A DNA stretch of 64,000 nt from Prevotella illustrans (GTDB taxonomy: Bacteria > Bacteroidota > Bacteroidia > Bacteroidales > Bacteroidaceae), in assembly GCF_017426725.1 (NCBI RefSeq), contig NZ_JAERMS010000001.1, positions 1-64,000 of the forward strand, given 5' to 3'. Under the pieces are notes generated by a model. That model did no database searches, was not told where the DNA came from, and was given only the letters and a program-made list of their open reading frames with translations. Shown piece by piece: positions 46,666-55,758 of this stretch. How positions within the stretch are numbered: the first letter of the stretch is position 1; every line of letters starts with the position of its first letter. The translations under genes were made by a program, and so were the position numbers.

Positions 46666-47604
46666 TTAATTTAATGTTTTCAAATCCAGTTTTTCCACTT
46701 CTCCCGATCGACGCAATACGATTTCACGCAGCTTGTCGATGTCAACACCCCATGAATTCATCAGATAGCTCCTGATCATATCAAGCTTGGTGAGGATGGC
46801 ATTGACACCGTCCCTGCTACCCGTTTCGGGATCAATGGCTTGCTCCAAACGGGTATTCCACATCTCGTCGGTATCCGTCACGTAACAAGAGAATACTTCG
46901 GCAAAGTCTTCGTTATACTCACTGCTGGCATAACCCGTCACAAAACCGTCACGACCGGAAACCGTATCGTTCACGTTGATCCAGTCATTCGAATGGAACT
47001 TACCGGCCGACACCGTACGGAAGTCCGTAGAGTAATCTTTCAGCTGCGTAAGGATATGGGCAAACTCGTGGTGCATGGTATGGAAGTAGGCACGGTTCAG
47101 GTCGAGCTTCAACGGACGCTTAGGCTTGTCCCTGAAAGGGTATTTCCGCTCGATAAAGATATCGTTGATATCTAAATGGTTTATCTGAAACAGGTTGACA
47201 CGTATACCTCCTTCGGCAAAACCCAAAACGACAGAACCTTGACTTGTATACTGGGCCGAACCTATCAGTTGGAACTCACGGAAACAATGCTGCTTCAGAA
47301 AATCCGGTCCCATCAATTCGGTATAAGCGTCAAGCCACACGTGCTTCACGATCTTGGCCAACGCAATGGAATTGGTGATGGAAGCCGGTGTCACATTGTA
47401 GCTCAAATCAGAATTCTGGTCTACATAAAGATAGTTGAAGCGGATGTTATACGGGTCGGTATAATTCTTCTTCAGCCACTCGTCAAACTCCGAACGCTGC
47501 GGCGCCTTGGTATCAAAGATCGACTCCGAACTCAAGTTGTCGCTCGTACAGGCTGTGGTCAAAGCCAGGACAGCCATCATCAAAAACAATTTTATATTTT
47601 TCAT
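46666..47604 (-). CDS. SusC/D-associated zinc metallohydrolase lipoprotein
   Basis: 312 residues, lipobox TTAC (Cys19). The zinc-peptidase motif H179-E-F-A-H183 lies in YFHTMHHEFAHILTQ; a Glu further on (YNEDFAEVFSCYV) is a candidate third ligand. It belongs to the lipoprotein HExxH group known as substrate-import-associated zinc metallohydrolases. The setting suggests that this locus captures protein or peptide, with surface trimming before import. The gap to susD is 19 bp. Confidence 0.88.
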   Translation of the reverse strand: MKNIKLFLMMAVLALTTACTSDNLSSESIFDTKAPQRSEFDEWLKKNYTDPYNIRFNYLYVDQNSDLSYNVTPASITNSIALAKIVKHVWLDAYTELMGPDFLKQHCFREFQLIGSAQYTSQGSVVLGFAEGGIRVNLFQINHLDINDIFIERKYPFRDKPKRPLKLDLNRAYFHTMHHEFAHILTQLKDYSTDFRTVSAGKFHSNDWINVNDTVSGRDGFVTGYASSEYNEDFAEVFSCYVTDTDEMWNTRLEQAIDPETGSRDGVNAILTKLDMIRSYLMNSWGVDIDKLREIVLRRSGEVEKLDLKTLN

Positions 47605-47623
47605 TTGCTAATCCTTTCTATAT

Positions 47624-49186
47624 TTATTTTTCACGTGGGTTGGCCTCCAATCCTGCTTCGATAACTTCGGCCGGCAACTGCAACGCGCCACGGAGATCGC
47701 CTGCCTTGAAATAAATGTTATCCTCGCCATCGAGAAGATGCGTAATCTCGATACCATAACGCTTGATATCCTGGAAACGGAGCCCCTGCATGTAGGTTTC
47801 GATACGGCGCAACTGCAATATCATGTAAATAAAGTTGGTCTGCGTACCCTGCTCAATAGTGAATCCCTGCGGATGAATAGGCTTCTTGATTCCCATCTGG
47901 CTTTCTGATTCAATCTTGGCAGGCACCTCGGTCAAGCTATTAAAGAACGAGTTCACCAACTCCGTTGTCATGACCGGACGTACTGCCGTTCCGGCTTTGC
48001 CAGCCGTATGGGCGGCTATCCATGTGTTCATATCGGCCAACGACTCCTCGTATTTACCTGAACGGGCATAGGCTTCGGCGCGCACCAGTAAGGTTTCTTC
48101 AGCCGTAAACACGGCATCCACGATACGGTAATAAACCGACGTCTTGGTCGCGTTAGTATATTGCCGCTGTTCCATCATCTTAGGATAATAATTGTAACCA
48201 CTACCTCCATAAAGCAAACGCGACTCATAGAGCACATTATTGGTAGAACCCGAACCCCAAGGCATACGAGCCCAGAATGTTTCGCCGATGGCTATCGACC
48301 GTGCGTGGATATAACGACGCCAGCTGGAATACCTGGCGGCATAGCCATGATGCGAGATTGCCGTCTGCAACATGAAGTTGGCGTTCTCGCCCGAGTTGAT
48401 ATAGGCGTTTCCTATATCTACCACACCGGCCAACTTCTTGTAAGTTGATACGGAACGCATCATCGAAGCCGGATTGGATCCCAAGGCTTTTGTAGCATAC
48501 TCGATGGCCTTGTCCGGCTTGTTATAATACAAATTAAAACGGGCCGCAAAAGCATAGGCCGCACGGGTGTTGAAGTGATACTTCGGCACATCGTAATGAT
48601 CGTCCGAAATCTTTGGCAAAGCCTCTTCGATATCGGCATTGATGTAGGCATAGAGCTCTTCGAGCGTGCCACGATTATTGACCGACACGCCGGCCGTCTT
48701 CGGATAAGGCAAGCCCAGATACTTGTCAGCCTTCGTAGCATCGTAGGCCATACAGAAAATATTAGACAGGCGGAAAAGCGCCCACGCACGGCAAAGCAAC
48801 GCCTCTGCGCGCAGGGGCGCCACGTCGCGATCGGTCACTTTGCTCAGGTCGGCCAACACTTGGTTGGCTGTACCCACGGCAACATAGAAGCCGCTCCATA
48901 ATCTACGGGGAGAGTCGTTGGTAGTCACGTCGATCTCTTTCCAACGATAAGCCTCATCCTGAACAATCTGATAGGTGTACTGACGCCCCAGGTCGGTCAC
49001 GTTGTCACTGCTCAGATCGAGCAGGAGGTTCGGCGCGTTATCGCTATAGGCCGTAGACAACAGCTGCTTGGCTTTCTCAAAGGTATTGACCTCAGCACGG
49101 TCGTCGGGCAGTTTGTCCAGATAGCTGTCGCACGAAGAAAATGCCAACGTGCTCAAAACCAAAAGGAATATATTTATTTTTTTCAT
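47624..49186 (-). CDS. SusD/RagB-family lipoprotein
   Basis: 520 residues, lipobox FSSC (Cys19). SusD features: LRAEALLCRAWALFRLSNIF near 130, ALPKISDDHYDVPKYHFNTR, then AAYAFAARFNLYYNKPDKAI near 215; VFTAEETLLVRAEAYARSGK near 360. The end (LQLRRIETYMQGLRFQDIKR) is typical. It partners the SusC 21 bp upstream. Confidence 0.95.
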   Translation of the reverse strand: MKKINIFLLVLSTLAFSSCDSYLDKLPDDRAEVNTFEKAKQLLSTAYSDNAPNLLLDLSSDNVTDLGRQYTYQIVQDEAYRWKEIDVTTNDSPRRLWSGFYVAVGTANQVLADLSKVTDRDVAPLRAEALLCRAWALFRLSNIFCMAYDATKADKYLGLPYPKTAGVSVNNRGTLEELYAYINADIEEALPKISDDHYDVPKYHFNTRAAYAFAARFNLYYNKPDKAIEYATKALGSNPASMMRSVSTYKKLAGVVDIGNAYINSGENANFMLQTAISHHGYAARYSSWRRYIHARSIAIGETFWARMPWGSGSTNNVLYESRLLYGGSGYNYYPKMMEQRQYTNATKTSVYYRIVDAVFTAEETLLVRAEAYARSGKYEESLADMNTWIAAHTAGKAGTAVRPVMTTELVNSFFNSLTEVPAKIESESQMGIKKPIHPQGFTIEQGTQTNFIYMILQLRRIETYMQGLRFQDIKRYGIEITHLLDGEDNIYFKAGDLRGALQLPAEVIEAGLEANPREK

Positions 49187-49207
49187 TTTGTTTGCTTCTT
49201 TAATTGA

Positions 49208-52200
49208 TTAAATACCCAATCTAACGGTCAAAGTGAACTGACGGGCCATCGGCAGAGCCACACCACCTGAATTGTAGAACTCCGGATCTTGTCCGTTCAA
49301 CTTCTTGTCGGCATAGATAAGGAAGAGGTTGGTGGCCTGAAGCTTTACGCTGGCCGAGTTCAAAGTAAGATGGCGGACAAAGCGCCGCGGCAGATCATAA
49401 GAAAGCGAAATTTCCTTCATACGGATGAAATCACCCTTGGCCACCCGCTCGGTAGAATAATTATAGGCCGAGAAAGCACGACCGATATAGCCATCCTGCT
49501 GAATCGTACGCAGGTCGACGATAGCCGGAATCGTCGTGTGGGCCTCATCGCCGGCCTTTATCCAACGGTTCTTGAGCTCCTTGGGCATGGCCAACATATC
49601 GGAATAGCTCGTGCTGAAGAAAGGATCAAGACGCACTTTGTTGCCGAAAGCGTAAGTGGCGAATATGTTCAGGTGCCAACCTTTGTAAGAGAAAGTGTTG
49701 CCCAACGAACCGGTTATGGTAGGATCTGTCGGACCTTCATATTTCAAATAATCCAAGTCATAGCTTTGGAATTTGACATTGCTGGTAGTCAGTTCGCCCG
49801 CTTCGTTGATTACCTGTGGAATACCATGGTTGTTCAAGCCCTTGAAATCCCAGGAGAAGAGCGCTCGATAAGGATAGCCCACCTTAGTGAAACCGGTACC
49901 AGTGGTCATCGTGAGAATGCGTGAACGGCTATCAAGCGAAGTAACCTCTGTCTTCACATGCGAGAAGATAAAGTCGGTGTTCCACTGGAATTTCTTGTTC
50001 ACGATGTTCTTACTCGATATAGCCAGCTCTTCACCATGCGATTTCATGCTGGCCACGTTGGCATACTCTGTGATGGTACCCTTCGTTCCGTTGGTGGTGC
50101 GGGGACCGATGAGGTCGTAGTTGTTACGAGTATACCAGTCGAAAGTCACGTTAATGCGGTTGTTGAGGAATCCCAGATCCATACCGATATTAAACTCGTG
50201 CTTCTTCTCGTAAGTAAGATCAGGGTTGGCAAAGCTGTATATTTCCAGTGCCGACTCTTTGTCGACGGCAAACGGACGCCATATATTGGTACTCGTGATG
50301 ATCACCTGCGAGTTGGTTACGGCAGGCTTGTCACCCGTCAGCGAGTAAGAAGCACGGAGCGTGGCATGAGAGAGTGAGCTCTTGAATACCTTCTCAAACC
50401 ATGGCTCTTCATGGGCGTTCCACGCGCCCGATACATTCCAAGTGGGCAGCCAACGGGCACTGCGGGCCTTACCCAAGCGGTTGCTGCCTTCGTAACGCGA
50501 AGTCAGATTGACCGAGTAACGACCCTTCCAAGAGTAGTTAACCGTACCGAAGAACGACACGTCGCGGCCATAAGAGTTGGTCAAACTGTAATAGATATTG
50601 TCGTCTTCCACAGCCTGCTTGAAATAATGATAGTCGTAATTAGCCAAGTAACCCATTTCGTACTGCATACCTACGCCGTTGAAATAACTTCTCTTTCGTT
50701 CGGTATTGTTTACTTCCATACCGGCATAGAAGTTCACGATATGATCTTCGTTGTAAACATCATTGTAGCTGGCCGTGGCACGGAAGTCCCAACTGTTCAT
50801 GGTATACTTGTTTTCCTTATAGAAACCACCCTTGGGCAACACCGAGAACTTCTTGGTATTGGCTTGGTCGGGGTCCCGATAGAGCCATGGATTGGCGTCG
50901 CGGATGGTGGCGTCGTCCATGGCACGGAAGGCTAGAGCGTAGTTAGAGTTGTCGCGAATCTGCGTGGCCTGTGTCGTCGTAGAGAACTTATAAGCTCCCA
51001 GCACGGAGAGTTCTACCTTCGTGATAGGCTTATACTTCAATTCGGCCTGCGCCTTCATGTCAAGCACGTTGAATTCAATGAAGTTGTTGGCCAACTCATG
51101 GTGAATGTTGAACGGCGCATAGTTGCGGATGTAGTAAGTATTGGGATCGAGCGCACGCGAAGAGTTGATGGCGTAAGAATAGGGATTGATATCGAAATTG
51201 CGACTTACGACCCCCGTAGGACCATCGACTTCCTGAGAAGTGGAACCCGGTGCACGCTGCTTGCGATAGGCTGTGTTGCCAATAAGGTTGAACGACACCT
51301 TCTTGCTAAGGTTGTAGTTAGCATTGACCGAGTAGGTATAACGCTGCACTTTGCTCTGTTCGCTCCAGCCCGGATCGTTCATGAAAGAGAACGACGTGTA
51401 GTACTGGGCCTTATCGGTACCCGTCTGCATACTGATGGAGTGGTTCATGGAGATGGCGTTGCTGAAGAGTTCGTCAAACCAGTTGGTATTCCTCATTTCA
51501 GCCGCCTGCAGATACTTGCCCATGGCCTCGTCCGTATTAGCGATGACAAACGCGCCCGTCACAGGGTCGTAGGTATTCATCAGGCTATACATCTTGCCAT
51601 AGACACCACTGGTACCCGCACGCAGAGTTCTTGAAAAAGAGAGCAAACCGTCAGCGGCCATTTCCTTATACACCCCCATCTGCTCTTGCGAGTTCATGAT
51701 ATTGAACTGGCTGTAACTGGGTTTCAGGCGCATCGTGAACTCACCGGTATAGCTGATGCGTGAGCTTCCGGCCTTACCTTTTTTCGTGGTCACGACAATC
51801 ACACCTGACATGGCACGGGCACCGTAGATAGATGTGGCCGAACCGTCTTTCAGAATCTGGAAGCTCTCGATGTCATCGGCATTTAAACCGGCGATGGCCG
51901 ACGAAATCAAAGTTGTAGCGTCGCCCGAGGAAAGGGCGTCGGCGTCGACCTCAGTCACGTCTTCCATGATCACGCCGTCAACCACCCACAGCGGTTTTGA
52001 CGAACCATAGATTGACGTGGCGCCACGCACGCGGATCTTAGGTGCCGTACCGAAGGTGCCACTGACATTCTGCACCGACACGCCGGCCACACGCCCTTCG
52101 AGGGCACGGCTCACATCGGGCACACCGTCGAGTTTCGACTTGGCCGCGTCGAGCTTGGAGGCCGCGCCCGAGAAAAGACGCTTGTCCATCTTCTGCATAC

Positions 52201-52519
52201 CCGTGACGACGACTTCACCAAGCGTCTGGTCATCGGGATGCAGCACGACACGCATCTTGCCGGCTTTCGCGGCAACTTCCTGCGTCTTCATGCCAACGTA
52301 CGAAATGACGAGGCGGGCATTGGCAGGAACAGAAAACTGAAACTCTCCGTTCACATTGGTGATCGTACCGGAAGAAGTACCTTTCACTTTGACAGAGGCT
52401 CCGATAATGGGTTCATTGTCTTCAGATGAGACGACAACACCTGAGACTTGTGTTTGGGCCATGGCCATTCCTAAACCAAGGAACAGACATACCAGAAACA
52501 TAAATAGTCTTTTTTCCAT
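49208..52519 (-). CDS. SusC-like TonB-dependent receptor
   Basis: 1103 residues from the ATG at 52519. An in-frame ATG two codons earlier (52525) is possible, but 52519 has the same GAGAGA spacing as the related gene at 44463. Signal peptide to MAMAQ, carboxypeptidase-regulatory-like domain (VSGVVVSSEDNEPIIGASVK), plug (GEVVVTGMQK to IYGARAMSGVIVVTTKKG), barrel ending FTLTVRLGI. No STN domain. A weak -7 match, TAATTTTG, lies on the minus strand at 52755-52762. First gene of the operon with susD, the peptidase and DUF4302. Confidence 0.95.
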   Translation of the reverse strand: MEKRLFMFLVCLFLGLGMAMAQTQVSGVVVSSEDNEPIIGASVKVKGTSSGTITNVNGEFQFSVPANARLVISYVGMKTQEVAAKAGKMRVVLHPDDQTLGEVVVTGMQKMDKRLFSGAASKLDAAKSKLDGVPDVSRALEGRVAGVSVQNVSGTFGTAPKIRVRGATSIYGSSKPLWVVDGVIMEDVTEVDADALSSGDATTLISSAIAGLNADDIESFQILKDGSATSIYGARAMSGVIVVTTKKGKAGSSRISYTGEFTMRLKPSYSQFNIMNSQEQMGVYKEMAADGLLSFSRTLRAGTSGVYGKMYSLMNTYDPVTGAFVIANTDEAMGKYLQAAEMRNTNWFDELFSNAISMNHSISMQTGTDKAQYYTSFSFMNDPGWSEQSKVQRYTYSVNANYNLSKKVSFNLIGNTAYRKQRAPGSTSQEVDGPTGVVSRNFDINPYSYAINSSRALDPNTYYIRNYAPFNIHHELANNFIEFNVLDMKAQAELKYKPITKVELSVLGAYKFSTTTQATQIRDNSNYALAFRAMDDATIRDANPWLYRDPDQANTKKFSVLPKGGFYKENKYTMNSWDFRATASYNDVYNEDHIVNFYAGMEVNNTERKRSYFNGVGMQYEMGYLANYDYHYFKQAVEDDNIYYSLTNSYGRDVSFFGTVNYSWKGRYSVNLTSRYEGSNRLGKARSARWLPTWNVSGAWNAHEEPWFEKVFKSSLSHATLRASYSLTGDKPAVTNSQVIITSTNIWRPFAVDKESALEIYSFANPDLTYEKKHEFNIGMDLGFLNNRINVTFDWYTRNNYDLIGPRTTNGTKGTITEYANVASMKSHGEELAISSKNIVNKKFQWNTDFIFSHVKTEVTSLDSRSRILTMTTGTGFTKVGYPYRALFSWDFKGLNNHGIPQVINEAGELTTSNVKFQSYDLDYLKYEGPTDPTITGSLGNTFSYKGWHLNIFATYAFGNKVRLDPFFSTSYSDMLAMPKELKNRWIKAGDEAHTTIPAIVDLRTIQQDGYIGRAFSAYNYSTERVAKGDFIRMKEISLSYDLPRRFVRHLTLNSASVKLQATNLFLIYADKKLNGQDPEFYNSGGVALPMARQFTLTVRLGI

Positions 52520-52570
52520 AGACATTCTCTCTTGTTGTTAAAATGATTATATATAATGTAGAAAAATTGA

Positions 52571-52608
52571 TACTTGTAAACCTGTCCCCATTAATTTTCT
52601 ACTGAGCC
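52571..52608 (-). repeat. Isolated end of the dispersed element
   Basis: The plus strand reads TACTTGTAAACCTGTCCCC (52571-52589), then TTTTCTACTGAGCC (52595-52608), the same left end found in copy 4 at 45257-45291. The body of copy 5 does not join it: about 300 bp of unrelated AT-rich sequence lies between, and the end is on the wrong side for copy 5. It is 52 bp upstream of susC, so it falls in or next to its leader. Confidence 0.7.
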
Positions 52609-52904
52609 GAAAAATTCTCTCCAAAAGTGTCAAAGAAACAACTTACCTCTTTTCCCAAAGACAAGAACGACCATTTTATTATAATCAAGGATTTAAGTAA
52701 ATATTATACTACCTCTTTTTGACACGTCAGCAAATTCACAATAGCTGTTAATTACAAAATTAATTCAATTTTATTAATTTTCCAACTTTTTACCCCAAAA
52801 AGTATAAATTTATAGAATAAAGACTATTTTTGAATACAATAAATAAGCAATGTTATCTCAATGAATTATCAACTGTCATCTACCACGCCGCCGCCATAAT
52901 ATGG

Positions 52905-53320
52905 CGGAAGTCTCCTGATTCATCATTTGTAAGCCCTTCCTGACTCCGTGCTTTTGTCAGAAAAAACTACCTGATTTTAACACTTCCGCAACATGTCATC
53001 TAAGTGCCGCCACGCGGAAAAATCCCTTTGCTTTGCCGATTTTGATGCCCTTTTATGCTTAAAGTGATGCTTTTATCGGCTCAAAGCATAGCGATTACCC
53101 CGCCAAAGCATAACTTTTAGTCGGCGAAAGGGCCGCGATTATAGTCTAAAAGCATAGTTATTAAGGGTAAAAAAGCGAAGGGCAAACACTCCAAAAATTA
53201 CAAACCATTGATAACCAACGCTTTATAAATCCGCTCTAAAATCGTTTATTTTCGCCCGACTCTTTTCTTTTTCAGAATAATGCCACTTTTTTAAGGTTGT
53301 TTGTAAAGTAAATTCAGAGT
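52905..53320 (-). repeat. Dispersed intergenic element, copy 5, inverted (22-bp array 53054-53163)
   Basis: Same orientation as copy 4. Units at 53142-53163, 53120-53141, 53098-53119, 53076-53097 and 53054-53075. The left arm ends near 53320 without the GGGGACA end; the right arm includes GTAAGCCCTTCC on plus and reaches about 52905. Beside it is a perfect 17-nt palindrome, CCGCCATAATATGGCGG (52891-52907). The stretch 52609-52890 shows no gene. Confidence 0.85.
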
Positions 53321-53385
53321 GCTTTTATAAACGTGAACCATTGCAAACATAGTAACTACGACTGGCGCATGAATGCGATTACAAG

Positions 53386-53448
53386 CACCCCAGAGTCAAC
53401 TTATTGGCATGACTCTGGGGTGTGGAGTAATGAAGCCGGCGGCTTCAT
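53386..53448. other. Two strong hairpins in non-coding DNA
   Basis: CACCCCAGAGTCA (53386-53398) pairs perfectly with TGACTCTGGGGTG (53410-53422). Eight bases on, ATGAAGCC (53430-53437) pairs with GGCTTCAT (53441-53448). They lie in the gene-free stretch 53321-53644, downstream of the AT-rich lipoprotein gene. They could end its transcript, but there is no T-run. The rest of the stretch shows nothing clear. Confidence 0.55.
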
Positions 53449-53644
53449 GGCTTATATGCTTTTCTTTTTATAGAATTTAGTGATAAGTCGAATAGAAAGT
53501 TGTTATTTCAGATAACCTTCATATTAATCCCAGTCTTCTCCGCGTAGCGGAGTGACGAGTAAGAAACCATGCAGAAGGAAATGACTATAAAAGGGGCGTC
53601 TATAGGTCGTTTTATCTTTTTTGAGCGACTTTTCTATATTTTTT

Positions 53645-55168
53645 TTAATAGTCTTCTACTAAAGCTTGATAATCATATGAGGCACATAACCTTCCATCTG
53701 ATTCATATAAATTACAATAAATATTATAAAGGCCTCTTCTTGTAAAGTATGCTACCATGTAATTTTTCGAAGTTTGGGTAATGACAGCATGACCTAATTC
53801 TACTTCATCTTCGTCATCTTTAGCATTTGAAATAATGAATTCAGAATAAGCAACATCATCAGGATAACCATAAGAAGTGTCAACTCCAAAAGTTACAGTA
53901 GTATTTTTGCGAATAATTCCAGAGCCAGCCGAACAATTAAGTAGACCATCGTAAAATGTAGTAATGAATCTTTTATACGTTCCATATTCTGGGGGGACAT
54001 CGTTAGGTAGGTGCCTGATAAGAGGCCATGCTCCCCATTTGGATTCATAGTATCCCGCTACTTTTGATTTTATAGCAGAATGTGTGATAGCTCTATTGTT
54101 AAAACTATTGGAAGAATAATAGACTATTTTTTTTGCATGGGCACTATCGCTTGTTATTTGAAAAATTTTGCCTGCCCAAATTTGGGATAAATTATTTTCA
54201 TTATTGGGTACAACTGCGTTAAGCCAATAGGGTTGAGTTATACCTTCCTTTATCAACCATGCATAGTCATGGCAATTGTATGTTGATGACGCTTCTGAAA
54301 GTATTATTACGTTTGGATAAGATATCATACAAATATTATGTAGTTCTTGAATCTCATAATTGGATAGTTCTGGGGTTAGATGAACTAATACTTTTTTCCC
54401 ATTTCTTGTCGTTACATATTTAGATGGTATTGAAGTTAAATTAATTTCCCTAGAAAAACCACCACTTTTAATCAATTCTTGAAGATGATATTTGGTTAAC
54501 GAATCCAATCTTTCTACTTTAAGATTTATTTTCGAAGATATTAAAATGGGGGTACTTAATCCTATTTTCCCAAAGATTGGTTGTGCGATCTTTTGTTCAT
54601 AAACTCTTTTAGTTATTTGTTTCAAAAGATTTATATTGTCATTATTATAAATATCTGGTATCTCTTCGGATGCAATAATTAATTCTATAAAGTTTATATT
54701 AAGTCCTCTATATTCTTTACCTTCTTCTCCTTTTAAAGTTATAGGGTAAGGCTTTGATAAAGCTCTAGAGAAATCTATTGAGTTGTAGAAATTCAATAAG
54801 CACCTAGCCGCATCCGGTCGTTTCTTTAATTCCTGAAAGACGTTAAAATTATTCATCAGATATTTGGCCCCATTAATAGGATTATCATACGCATAGCATA
54901 TGCCAGCAAGTGGGTGTCGAGCGCATAATTCTACTAATTTCTTTGTAGGTAGTTGGGATAATATAGAATTTGGAACTTGACATGCCTCCATCTTCTCTGT
55001 AAATGTATTGAATCCATTTAGATTTGCTGTTATTAATGGAGAATTAGTTAATATGGATTCGGTAGAAGGATTTGATAGTTCTATTGTAGATTCTACATTC
55101 TCTTGGATATAGTTAGAACATGAGAAAAAAAATAGAGCAAAAAGGCTGATTGTTAGATAGTGTCTCAT
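53645..55168 (-). CDS. AT-rich lipoprotein with NCHDYAW cysteine-peptidase-like domain
   Basis: 507 residues, lipobox FFSC (Cys17). Residues 65-135 are helical (LSQLPTKKLVELCARHPLAG), a segment type I associate with other Firmicutes and Bacteroidota lipoproteins. The region 297-390 has YNCHDYAWLIKEG (Cys299-His300), then ITHSAI (His363) and ESKWGAWPLIRHLPNDVPPE. The NCHSYAW...HSA...KWG pattern recalls a group of NlpC/P60-like proteins, so Cys299 and His363 are the likely catalytic pair. A C-terminal beta domain follows. It is much richer in A+T than its neighbours and abuts a truncated susC, which suggests horizontal arrival. Peptidase activity is an inference. Confidence 0.6.
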   Translation of the reverse strand: MRHYLTISLFALFFFSCSNYIQENVESTIELSNPSTESILTNSPLITANLNGFNTFTEKMEACQVPNSILSQLPTKKLVELCARHPLAGICYAYDNPINGAKYLMNNFNVFQELKKRPDAARCLLNFYNSIDFSRALSKPYPITLKGEEGKEYRGLNINFIELIIASEEIPDIYNNDNINLLKQITKRVYEQKIAQPIFGKIGLSTPILISSKINLKVERLDSLTKYHLQELIKSGGFSREINLTSIPSKYVTTRNGKKVLVHLTPELSNYEIQELHNICMISYPNVIILSEASSTYNCHDYAWLIKEGITQPYWLNAVVPNNENNLSQIWAGKIFQITSDSAHAKKIVYYSSNSFNNRAITHSAIKSKVAGYYESKWGAWPLIRHLPNDVPPEYGTYKRFITTFYDGLLNCSAGSGIIRKNTTVTFGVDTSYGYPDDVAYSEFIISNAKDDEDEVELGHAVITQTSKNYMVAYFTRRGLYNIYCNLYESDGRLCASYDYQALVEDY

Positions 55169-55254
55169 AATGTTATGATATTAAATATAATGTTTAGTAT
55201 TATCTGATATTCGTGAGGTATTCTTTGTTAATACTCAGTTTGTTGTTACCTCCA

Positions 55255-55596
55255 TTAGTCATTGCTATTATAAATCATTGAATAGTTCACCACCGAATTA
55301 TAAGTTCCAAAGGAAACTCTGATAGAAAACATTACATATCTTAGTTTGTTATCCCAGCAGCCTTTCTGACTACCTTTCACCACTACGCTGGCGCCGATGA
55401 TAGGGTCGCCATTAGGGTCGAGGACTTTGCCTTTCACAACGTTTTTCTGTTGTTGCGTGATGGCGACGCGGGGACTGTTGTCAGGCCCTGCTGCTTTCAC
55501 AGAAGGCACACCGCTGCTTAAAAATAGCGCAGCTAAGAACATAGCAGTAAAGATTGTCTTTGCTGTTACGTTGTTTTCTTTGTGATTTCCATTCAT
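55255..55596 (-). pseudogene. Truncated SusC-like receptor (N-terminus only)
   Basis: From the ATG at 55596: MNGNHKENNVTAKTIFTAMF, a signal-peptide-like core, then QKNVVKGKVLDPNGDPIIGA and SVVVKGSQKG, the usual start of a SusC carboxypeptidase-like domain. After about residue 80 (position 55353) the match ends abruptly, and unrelated residues (CWDNKLRYVMF) run to a stop at 55255. Plug and barrel, about 900 residues, are absent. The break point is where the AT-rich segment with the lipoprotein gene begins. Confidence 0.8.
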
Positions 55597-55758
55597 AGCG
55601 ATGAAGTTTTTTATGATATGATAGGTTAGTAAAAACATCTTTCTAACCAAAAGATATTAGGTTTTTATTCGCGTTTCGGTTACAAATATGGGTAAAAAAT
55701 AAGATAAATGCAAGTGAAACGCCAAATTATTTTAACAAATAGCAAATTAATGCGTCTT

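Noticed and set aside
53645-55168. Calling the AT-rich lipoprotein a confirmed NlpC/P60 enzyme
   Set aside because: Only the Cys-His context resembles the group; the third catalytic residue and the fold are not evident from sequence alone.
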